Shown: positions 38,586 to 46,200 of the stretch, in pieces | How the letters are laid out: each line of letters opens with the position of its first letter | Position numbering within the stretch: the stretch's first letter is position 1 | Assembly (NCBI RefSeq): GCF_000423205.1 | Contig: NZ_AUHN01000010.1 | Coordinates: 1-64,000, forward strand | Length of the DNA stretch: 64,000 bases | DNA from: Jonesia quinghaiensis DSM 15701 | Lineage (GTDB): Bacteria > Actinomycetota > Actinomycetes > Actinomycetales > Cellulomonadaceae | Reading direction: 5' to 3' | Position numbers and translations under genes: made by a program | Notes under the pieces: generated by a model | Seen by the model: the letters and a program-made list of their open reading frames with translations, nothing else | Told to the model about the DNA's origin: nothing | Database searches by the model: none

Positions 38586-38990
38586 ATGGAGAGGAATGAG
38601 ATCGTGATCCGCTTGCTCTGGACTGGAAGCGTCCACACCCGAAATTTTCTCTGTCGGTACATGCCGACCAATATCCTGCTTGATGCGATCCGCACCCCAC
38701 GCGGTCTCAAATGGGGTGTGCCAGCGATGCTGTTGGCGATCCCATACTTCTTGATCGCGGCAATCCTTGTACAGGTCATCAATGATGGCGGCCCGACTTG
38801 GCTCAATGTGCTTGTCCTCTTGAGCATTTGGAACGGACTCAAGATGTTGTGGATCGGCCCGTTGAGTCTGATGCTGTTTGCACGTCTCCAGGCCAACCGG
38901 CTCAAAAACGCCAGACCCAGGAATCAGCAGATGACCCATCATATGTTGGGCGAAGGTGCTGAATATCGTGATTTAGAAACGGCGCGCTGA
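38586..38990 (+). CDS. Small membrane protein of actinobacterial mobile elements
   Basis: I chose the ATG at 38586 (134 residues); the GTG at 38604 is also possible. The pattern RYMPTNILLDAIRTPRGLKWGVPAMLLAIPY, here broken as YMPTNILLDAI and RGLKWGVPAMLLAIPY, followed by a second helix pair (WLNVLVLLSIWNGLKMLWIGPLSLMLF), matches small proteins often seen in actinobacterial integrative elements and sometimes mislabelled sulfate permease. Two membrane segments are visible. Function is unknown. In related elements it sits between relaxase and dprA, which is the order here if the IS and the Gabija genes are removed. Confidence 0.7.
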   Translation: MERNEIVIRLLWTGSVHTRNFLCRYMPTNILLDAIRTPRGLKWGVPAMLLAIPYFLIAAILVQVINDGGPTWLNVLVLLSIWNGLKMLWIGPLSLMLFARLQANRLKNARPRNQQMTHHMLGEGAEYRDLETAR

Positions 38991-39063
38991 TCCGCGTCAT
39001 TATCTACACCCGCATCACAAGGGCAAACGATCCGTGCTGTGAACGTTGATCTCGTAGGTTCCG

Positions 39064-39164
39064 TCAGAGATCACGGCGAGCTGAATGATCGGCACGAACA
39101 TGTGCCGAGGATCTGTCCAACCGGAACGCTTCGGCGCTGAGTGGCGGCATCGAGCCGGAAGGCG
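39064..39164 (-). pseudogene. Detached 3' end of the dprA-like gene
   Basis: If the IS21 element (39170-41812) and one copy of its GCTGT target duplication are removed, the dprA-like frame continues from 41813 into 39164. It then runs for 33 codons to a TGA at 39066-39064 and includes MPPLSAEAFRLDR. No stop interrupts the joined frame. This shows that the gene was intact before the insertion. Confidence 0.85.
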
Positions 39165-39169
39165 GCTGT

Positions 39170-39218
39170 TGTTTAGTCGGTGTATCTGAAAGCACGGATG
39201 TAACGATCGGAAAGCGCG
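39170..39218. repeat. Left inverted repeat of the IS21 element
   Basis: It begins TGTTTAGTCG; the core TGTAAcGATCGGAAAGC is nearly identical to its counterpart at the right end. Confidence 0.85.
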
Positions 39219-39260
39219 GGCGCGGGGACCCGGAAGCGCTCCGCGCCCGCGCTATCGATC

Positions 39261-40040
39261 TCAGTTCCTCGTGCTCTCCTGGTTGGACGCTTCGGCTGTA
39301 TGCCGGCGCATGTTCGGACCCGCGAGTTGCACGATCTCCGCGCCGGACACGAGCCGGTTCAGGATCGATTCAGCGATCACCGCGTCGTGCAACGACTTGT
39401 ACCAGTCCTCGGGATCGAACTGGCTCGTTACTGCGGTCGAGCCCTTACCCTCGCGCGCGGCAAGAATGTTGAGCAGCTCGGCCGCGGTCTCGCCCGAGAT
39501 CGGTGTCGTGAGGAAATCATCAAGCACGAGCAGGTCACACGAGTGGAGTCCTTCAAGGAACCGCAGCCTTGCCGGGTCTGCATGCTGGAACACTGCGAGC
39601 TGGTTCGCGAGGTCATCGAGCCGGTAGTACTTTGCGCTGTAATCGCGACGGCAGGCCGCGTTCACGAGTGCTTGCGCGAGGTACGATTTCCCCACGCTTG
39701 ATGATCCAAGAATGACCAGGTTCGTGGCATGGTCGACCCATCGGCAGGCCGCGAGCCGGGTGACGACTTCTCGGTTCAACGAGCGCCCATCGAGGTAATG
39801 AATGTCCTCGATACATGCGGCCGGGTTCGGGGTGCGCGACGCTGCGAGTAGCTTCAAGAGTCGTCGCTCTCCCCGGGCCCGGGCTTCTTGCTCGAGTGCG
39901 TGTCTGATTTTCTGCGAGAACGACCACTCATCGAACGCGGGATCGTTAGCGATATCGATGACTGCTTGCCCGAACGCGGTCATGCGCAGCTTCGTGAACA
40001 GCGGCATGTCATCGATCGTGAGATGCACGTCACGCATCAC
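39261..40040 (-). CDS. istB: IS21 helper ATPase IstB
   Basis: The 259-residue AAA+ protein has Walker A GSSSVGKSYLAQAL (about residue 110) and Walker B LLVLDDFLTT, with the IstB-type ending MRRHTAEASNQES. IstB binds IstA-DNA complexes and steers the element into target DNA. The ATG overlaps the istA stop. It lies last in the element on the minus strand. Confidence 0.95.
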   Translation of the reverse strand: MMRDVHLTIDDMPLFTKLRMTAFGQAVIDIANDPAFDEWSFSQKIRHALEQEARARGERRLLKLLAASRTPNPAACIEDIHYLDGRSLNREVVTRLAACRWVDHATNLVILGSSSVGKSYLAQALVNAACRRDYSAKYYRLDDLANQLAVFQHADPARLRFLEGLHSCDLLVLDDFLTTPISGETAAELLNILAAREGKGSTAVTSQFDPEDWYKSLHDAVIAESILNRLVSGAEIVQLAGPNMRRHTAEASNQESTRN

Positions 40041-41665
40041 TTACCCCCTTTGCCGGTGAGAGCCTGCAGCGAGAAAGCTTCTGGCCCGGACAAATGCGCT
40101 CTGCTGGTGTCCCGGTGAACGACCGGCCCAGCCGTCATGCTGCCAGGCCGACGTTGCGGTGACGCGAGAGTGCCCGGCCTCTCGTTCTCCTCTGCCTTGA
40201 TCGCGGCGATCGTGTGCTTCACACTCGTGTAGCTGATCTGCCGGGGAGGGTCCTCCTCGGTGAGCTGTCGGCAGGCCTGCTCGAGGAGCTGCCTGCCGCT
40301 GCGCTTGCCCAGGTCGAGGATATTCATACAGGAGCGGAACCCCTGCGCCTCGATTGATTTCTGATTCAGCACTCGTTCCAGCACGGCCACGCATCCCGGC
40401 CCGACTTTCGCGCCCTGCCGCAGGAAGTACGCCCTCGTCCAGAGCCCCGTGGTCTCTGCAAGATACGCCGGCGCATGCTCCGGGTTCGTGACATACTCGC
40501 CACGCTTCTGACCGAGGTGATGGGTAGCGATGATCTCGCCCTGCGCGAGGACATCGACACGTTCACCAGTGATGCGTGCGTCAACGTGCAGGCCAGCGAA
40601 CTCGTAAGGAACGGAGTACTTCACGGTGTCAATTTGAATGTGCCAGTCGCGATGCACTTTCGCTTTTCGCCATACCACTGGCGCCCATCGCTGCGTCGGC
40701 AACGGGGCAAGTTCCGCCTGCTCGTACTCGGTGAACCAGCCTATTCGGCTGCGCTGCTCGCCCCGGAACGGGGTGCGCCCGTTCACCCATTCCACGCGTT
40801 CAGCGATGGCGTCGTTCAGGTCATCGAGCGAGGTAAACTGGCGATCGGCAAGGAAATGGATGACCCAGTTCGTGACAACTTTCACCCCAGCCTCAACACC
40901 GCCCTTGTCGCGCGGCGCAGCAGAACGGGTCGGAACTGCCGCAGTTTGGTAATGCTCGAGGAACTCGGCATAGGCGGCGTTCACGTCTCTGGCGCGCTCG
41001 GTTCTGCCGATCTGGTTCGACGCGGTCGACGCGTTATCAGGGACCACAATCAACGGGACACCGCCGAAGAACTCAAACGCCAGCCGGTGAGCGTCAAGCC
41101 AAGCCGGGAGCTTCTCATCAAGATAGCCATGGGCGTACACCAGCCCCGAGTACGGCAGCGTCGCGACGAACACCGACACTTTCGTGACCGCTTTCGTGAT
41201 CGGGTCGGCCAGTTGCATGCGGGTGCCAGCCCAATCGACTTGCATCGTGTGGCCAGGAACGTGCTGGATCGGGGCGGTGAGGTCGTTCACCCGCACATGC
41301 TCAGCGACGAGCTGGCAGAACCGTTCATACCCGTAATGGCGGACCCCTGCCGGCGCATCAGCCTGAAGGTACCTCGCCCAGAGCACCTTCAGCGGGGGCT
41401 TCTTCCGGTTCAGCCTGGCAGTGATGATCTGTTCGATATTGATCGGCACGAACTCACCCGTCACGCTCTTTCTGCCATCGCTGAAGAGTCGGTCGAGATC
41501 TTCCGCGGTGAGCGCGTCGACCTGTGACATATGCTCGAGGCGTTCGCTCTCGAGCACATGTTTGACTTTCGCGATCGTGCGTTGCGAGCAGGACAGCCTG
41601 GCCGCGATTTCACGATGCGGGCGTTGCGCAAGGAGCAGCCGCATCAATTGTCGATAATCCGTCAT
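40037..41665 (-). CDS. istA: IS21 transposase IstA
   Basis: I chose the ATG at 41665 (542 residues), since MTDYRQLMRLLLAQ is the usual start; the frame extends to 41707. An N-terminal helix-turn-helix (HREIAARLSCSQRTIAKVK) precedes the integrase core. The core has the DDE-type acids in HTMQVDWAGTRMQL, VVPDNAST and PRDKGGVEAGVK. No frameshift is seen. The stop overlaps istB in ATGA. Confidence 0.95.
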   Translation of the reverse strand: MTDYRQLMRLLLAQRPHREIAARLSCSQRTIAKVKHVLESERLEHMSQVDALTAEDLDRLFSDGRKSVTGEFVPINIEQIITARLNRKKPPLKVLWARYLQADAPAGVRHYGYERFCQLVAEHVRVNDLTAPIQHVPGHTMQVDWAGTRMQLADPITKAVTKVSVFVATLPYSGLVYAHGYLDEKLPAWLDAHRLAFEFFGGVPLIVVPDNASTASNQIGRTERARDVNAAYAEFLEHYQTAAVPTRSAAPRDKGGVEAGVKVVTNWVIHFLADRQFTSLDDLNDAIAERVEWVNGRTPFRGEQRSRIGWFTEYEQAELAPLPTQRWAPVVWRKAKVHRDWHIQIDTVKYSVPYEFAGLHVDARITGERVDVLAQGEIIATHHLGQKRGEYVTNPEHAPAYLAETTGLWTRAYFLRQGAKVGPGCVAVLERVLNQKSIEAQGFRSCMNILDLGKRSGRQLLEQACRQLTEEDPPRQISYTSVKHTIAAIKAEENERPGTLASPQRRPGSMTAGPVVHRDTSRAHLSGPEAFSLQALTGKGGK

Positions 41666-41756
41666 TCGAATCGTTCCCTTTCGCCCCTGACAGGCGTTCG
41701 CTGCCAAAGGGTGGGAACATCATCAACCGGGGGTACCGTAGAGCGCTACCGGATGC

Positions 41757-42728
41757 TTACACGCGTGCTTTCCGATCATTACACGCGCGCATTCCGAAGC
41801 GTCGGCTAAACAGCTGTTTCTCGGAAAGCGCCCGGATGTCGTTGGCATTGGTCACGACACTGGCGATGCCCTGAGCAATGAGTCGATGCGGGCCAACGCT
41901 CGTGGCACTTGTCACCGGTCCCGGAACCGCACCGACGTTCCGTCCCAGCGAGTATGCCTGTTGAGCCACCAGTAACGAGCCCGACCGTGAACCGGCTTCA
42001 ATGATCGTCGTTGAACCAGAAAGTGCAGCTTCGATGCGGGCACGGGCCATGAACCGTGCTCGTGTCGGCGTGGCTCCCGGCGGCTGCTCGCTCACCGACA
42101 GTCCAACATCACTCACACGTTCAAGCAAATCTCGATGACCCGCTGGGTATGGACGGTCAATTCCACCGGCCATCACCGCAATCGTATGACCCGCAACCGC
42201 CAACGCAGACCGGTGTACTTCACCATCTATGCCGTATGCGCCACCAGCGACAATTACTTTCCCATCACTGGCAAGGTAAGCAGAGACATCGTTCGCGACC
42301 TGCACGCCGTAGCTGGTTGCCGCACGTGCACCCGTGATCGTGAAGCGATCGTTCTCTGGCATTGCCAGTAGCGACTCATCGCCTTTGACCCAGAGGACAT
42401 AGGGGGCACTGTCGCCGAGATCGTGGAGCGACGCCGGATAGTTGCCATCGCTGGGAATAAGCGTCTTGAAGCCACCATGCTCAGTGAGGTCGAGTGCTTC
42501 TTGGATCAGTCGTGGTTCCACCCGGGGCATCAAGCGTTTACGCCACAGCTGAGCTTCCACGTTATCCAAACCGGGAACCGGTGCGTCGTCGGCAAGCATC
42601 GTGACAGTGTTGACCGCGCCGTGAACTGCAAGGAGATGCCCCGTTGTTGCATCAGTGGGGTCCGTGATCATGGTCAGGGCGATCCGTGCCGCACGTTCGT
42701 CCGTCGTGAATGCCAAGAGCGTGTCCAT
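41757..42728 (-). CDS. DprA-like protein, C-terminus replaced by IS sequence
   Basis: The ATG at 42728 has AGGGAACGGGAAC in front; the frame extends to 42782. The Rossmann-type DNA-processing domain is present (ITGARAATSYG, VAGGAYGIDGEVHRSALAVAGHTIAVMAGGID, IIEAGSRSGSLLVAQQAYSLGR, VPGPVTSATSVGPHRLI). It resembles DprA proteins that load RecA on single-stranded DNA in natural transformation; copies in integrative elements have an unproved role in transfer or protection of single strands. The IS21 element cuts the gene after 305 native codons. The last 18 residues now come from the IS end, replacing 33 native ones. The core domain is intact, so function may persist. Confidence 0.85.
   Translation of the reverse strand: MDTLLAFTTDERAARIALTMITDPTDATTGHLLAVHGAVNTVTMLADDAPVPGLDNVEAQLWRKRLMPRVEPRLIQEALDLTEHGGFKTLIPSDGNYPASLHDLGDSAPYVLWVKGDESLLAMPENDRFTITGARAATSYGVQVANDVSAYLASDGKVIVAGGAYGIDGEVHRSALAVAGHTIAVMAGGIDRPYPAGHRDLLERVSDVGLSVSEQPPGATPTRARFMARARIEAALSGSTTIIEAGSRSGSLLVAQQAYSLGRNVGAVPGPVTSATSVGPHRLIAQGIASVVTNANDIRALSEKQLFSRRFGMRACNDRKARV
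41764..41812. repeat. Right inverted repeat of the IS21 element
   Basis: On the minus strand it begins TGTTTAGCCG and ends with TGTAAtGATCGGAAAGCACG; the outer end is followed by the GCTGT target duplicate. Confidence 0.85.
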
Positions 42729-42778
42729 GTTCCCGTTCCCTTCGTCGTTGAAGGGAAGGTGAGCATTCGACGCCCGGG

Positions 42779-43249
42779 TCAAGCATTCATTCGACGGCGG
42801 CCTTTGGGTCGAATCGTACCCCCATTGGCTACCACGGCCGAGCGGACGGCTTCGTCGCCGATTCCCAACTGCGCTGAAACTTGACTGAGGGTGAAACCCT
42901 CGGCGTAGAGGCGTGCCGCCTCACTTCGTAGCTGTTGGGAATGTTCTGGGGCTCTGCTTGGGTGGCCCGCTCGCCGAGCAATCTCTCGCACCGTCGCACG
43001 ATGAACGTTGAACCTTCTTGCCAGCTCCTGAACCGGCACCCCCTCGGCGTACCCAGCAAGAAGCGCGACTCGACTCGAGGCACTCAAACGGGTTTGAGAC
43101 TGACCCGAATTTTTACGCATCGGACCACGGGAATCAGCCGCGAGGTTGGTACCCCTACGTGTTTGCTGTGACTTCGATCCCTTGATAACACGGGAAATCA
43201 ACGTTCTTCGCGGCTTGCTGGGGTTTGAGAAGTACCTATGGAGGCCCAC
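42779..43249 (-). CDS. HTH protein at the right end of unit A (detached recombinase tail)
   Basis: Two helix-turn-helix repeats follow each other: YAEGVPVQELARRFNVHRAT and YAEGFTLSQVSAQLGIGDEA. A basic tail follows. The frame is open through the att core at 43249, where a GTG (in GTGGGCC) could start it; an internal ATG at 43120 would give 113 residues. It is a paralogue of the gene at the far right end of unit B. The part upstream of the ATG is also conserved between copies, with 4 of the 7 changes in the first 72 bases silent, so it was translated. Excised unit A would join this frame to the recombinase. A role as recombinase C-terminal domain or directionality factor is inferred. Confidence 0.65.
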   Translation of the reverse strand: MGLHRYFSNPSKPRRTLISRVIKGSKSQQTRRGTNLAADSRGPMRKNSGQSQTRLSASSRVALLAGYAEGVPVQELARRFNVHRATVREIARRAGHPSRAPEHSQQLRSEAARLYAEGFTLSQVSAQLGIGDEAVRSAVVANGGTIRPKGRRRMNA

Positions 43250-43280
43250 TTCTGAAGACCTAAACAACGATGTTCAAACC
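43222..43280. other. Internal att-like junction between units A and B
   Basis: GGCCCAC (43243-43249) is flanked on the left by GGTTTGAGAAGTACCTATGG, nearly the same as at the outer right end (one C-to-T change). On the right, GTTCAAACC (43272-43280) matches the arm of the left end, but 22 instead of 12 bases from the core, one helical turn longer. Both arms are element-derived, as expected where two elements sit in tandem. Confidence 0.65.
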
Positions 43281-46200
43281 TTCCGCCGTTAGACGCGTCT
43301 GAGAGTTAACTACACTCGCCGCCGATGTCTGGCTCACCGTGAATTGTTCTAACGTCACGGGAGCGAGCCTTCACGCGTACGCATTTGATGCGTGTATCGT
43401 TGGTGTATGAAGTACCCAGCGCTCGCCGCCCTTCTGCGCACAGCTCGAGAAGCGAAAGGGCTGGATCAAGCCACAGTTGCGCAGCATGCCGGACTGCGGC
43501 AGCAAGCGGTCAGCACCTGGGAACGAGGCGGATCACGGCCTCGGCTGAAGCAGCTACCACAACTCTGTTCGTTGCTTGAGCTTGACATCGTTGCCGTTCG
43601 AACTGCTGGAGAGTATGAAGACACCAAAGTCACGCCCAGTCAACCACTCCTCCGCTTACTTCCCTTCGCGCAACTAACCGACGAAGCGTTCGAGGCTTTT
43701 GTCCGCGACTTGTACCGCGGACTGCATCCGGACTGGGAAGTTACTCGGAATGGTTCGACCGGATACAAGCAGTATGGAATCGATGTCTTCGCTACCGGAA
43801 ACGGGCAGCGGGTAGGTATTCAGTGCAAACACGAGAAGGTATTTGGTCCATCAGACGTGCAAGCTGCGATCGATGCAGTAATGCCTGAAGCGCGGATCAA
43901 CGCGGGACTGATTGCGCTGAGTCGGCCTACCGCAACACCCAAAGCGCGGCTCAGGGTCGCAGACCATCTCGGATGGGCGTTGTGGGATGGTGAGGACATT
44001 GCAGCCCATGTAAGAGACCTCCCTATTGACAAACAGCTCGTCCTCATCGACGCGTACTTCCCAAGGTTGCGCGAAGAGTTTCTTGGTGTCTCGGCACCGT
44101 CACCATGGCTGAAAGTAGATGAATACGAGCCCGCCCTTGCGGGAAGGCTCGGATATGATCGCCGGTTTGACCTGGTAGGTCGAGGTGAAGAGATCGATCG
44201 GCTTGGACGACTTATTGCCGATCATCAGCCAACCGTATTCGTGGTTGGGCGCGGAGGCATCGGCAAAACACGTCTCCTTGTCGAGCTTGCGCGTACCGAA
44301 TCTGATCGTGAGATCCGCTTCGCGTCACGTGGTCCAATCACTCCTGAAATGTTCGAATTGCTCCCGAGCGGAGCGCCCGTCATCGTGCTCGACGACGCAC
44401 TGAGCTTAGACACAAACGTCATGAGTCTCGTATCTGGAATTCGTAATGCTCGACCCGACGCCAGTATCGTTCTATCGGTGCGGCCCAAGGTCGAACCTGA
44501 GCTGCTTTCGGCTCTGTCGATGACGTCAGCGACCGCGACGGAAATTCGGGTCAATGTCATGGAGTTGTCGATTCCAGATGCTGAGCAGTTGGCTCGTGTT
44601 GCGCTAGGAGAAGCCGGATCTGATCAAGCCGTCGAGTTGCTCGGCCGCGCTGGCTACGACTGTCCTCTCATAATCGTTGTCGGCGCGCACCTCATCCGAG
44701 AGGGCCACCTCCCTTCTGACACATTAGCAGGGAACCCTCAGCTCCGAAGAGAGGTCCTAGTTCACTTCGCTGACGTCGTGACCCGCGGTACGAACGATGA
44801 CGCTCGCCGAGCCATCTTTGATTCGATCGCTACCGTACAGCCCGCACGACTGGATCAATCCGAGTTCCTTGACGCGCTCGTCGCCCTGAGCGGGCAGTCT
44901 GAACGTGTTGTCCTGCAATCCGTGGATGACCTCGAAGACATTGGTGTCGTTATGCGACGGGGGCAGTCGGTCCGCATTGTTCCAGATCTACTCGGCGAAG
45001 CGATGCTCGAACGCGCGCTCGTTTCTCGGTCAGGCCTCGATACGAGGTGGTCTATGCAGGTTGCTCAGTTCGTTCGGGGCGATGCACTAACGAATGCCAT
45101 TCGAAACATCAGTTTGATTGACTGGTATCGACGAGCTACGTCTGAATCGCAACTCGCAGACTCACTCTGGGAGAGGCTGACCCAATCTGTGCTAGAACTC
45201 GGCAACTCCGACCGTAAGAGCTTGGTACACGGCATCGAGGCGGTCGCCGCTGTCTACCCAGACCGTGCCATGCGCCTTGCGCAGCTGATCGTTGATAATC
45301 CGGCACCCGACGAGGAAGATTCTCTTTCTCGTCTTTGGGGTGGTGAAGGGTATGTCACCGCAACCTCGACGAATCGTGGGCTTACTGGGCTCATTCGGAA
45401 CGCCTCGTATCATCCGGATTACCTCGAACACGCTATGGAACTTCTGTTGGCCATAAGCCAGGGCGATGCTCGGCCAGAGAACCAGAATCCTGGGCATGCA
45501 TTCCGGGTGCTGCGCGAGTTAGGCGAGTTCCAACAACACCGGGGCTTGCACCTCAATGAGCACTACGTCGCAGTCGTTGGTAAGTGGCTGGAGAATGGTC
45601 GCTTGACGACTGGCCAACCGGAACTGTTATCTCTACTCAAGCCCGCTCTTGCTGACGAAGTCACCTTCACACGCTCGAAAGGTCCGTCGATCGAACTATC
45701 TCGTCGATCCATCAATATGGACGTCGTTGCCACGCTCCGCCTTCGAGTCATCGAACTCGCCGCCGGGCAACTCCGGGCTGATTCAGCTACGGCGTTGGCC
45801 GCAGTTTCATTGCTCGAAGAAGCCATTCGCTCCGCAGGCCGTGATGAAGAAATGACGTCTGAGCTAGAGACAGTGTTTGGACTTCTCGGAGACATCATAT
45901 CGGACCCTACGATTCCGCCGAGCGTGCGGCTATCCGGCTACCGTGCGCTCAATTGGCAGGCGAAGTATGGTCACGGCGCGCAAAAGGGTGCCGCCCGCGA
46001 GGTCCGCCGTCGCCTTGCTATCGACACGGACTACCAAGTCACGCGTCTCCTGCGTGCTGGCTGGGCAATCGACGAGGACGACGACGAAGACTCAGAGCAG
46101 CCAACGAGCCGGTATGAGAGATCGTTTGAAACCTCCCGACGCATGATCGACAGTGTCGTGGCCGAGTGGTCAGGCTCTTTCGATGATCACCAGATTCTGG

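Larger units (their letters stand above)
39170..41812 (-). mobile_element. IS21-family insertion sequence with 5-bp target duplication
   Basis: The 2643-bp element has imperfect inverted repeats starting TGTTTAG on both sides (37 of the first 49 bases match without gaps). Each end holds two TGTAA-type repeats. The direct repeat GCTGT flanks it at 39165-39169 and 41813-41817. It encodes istA and istB, both complete, with an ATGA overlap, so it may be active. It landed in the 3' end of a dprA-like gene. Confidence 0.95.
26899..43243. mobile_element. Unit A: integrative mobilizable element in tRNA-Val
   Basis: About 16.3 kb lies between the tRNA site and an att-like junction at 43243. It carries a serine recombinase at the left end, three small minus-strand genes, a MobF relaxase, a Gabija pair, a small membrane protein, an IS21 element inside a dprA-like gene, and an HTH gene at the right end. 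No coupling protein or type IV secretion genes are visible, so it could move only with help from another conjugative system. The Gabija genes are clearly more AT-rich than their neighbours, which points to a separate origin of this cargo. Confidence 0.8.

Noticed and set aside
38404-38700. A 98-codon minus-strand frame near the element's small membrane protein
   Set aside because: No ribosome site or family was seen, and it overlaps a better gene; it might be a gene remnant but I cannot support it. The rest of 38321-38585 shows nothing.
40475-41527. A 350-codon antisense frame inside istA
   Set aside because: istA is complete with its catalytic residues; the antisense frame is a composition effect.
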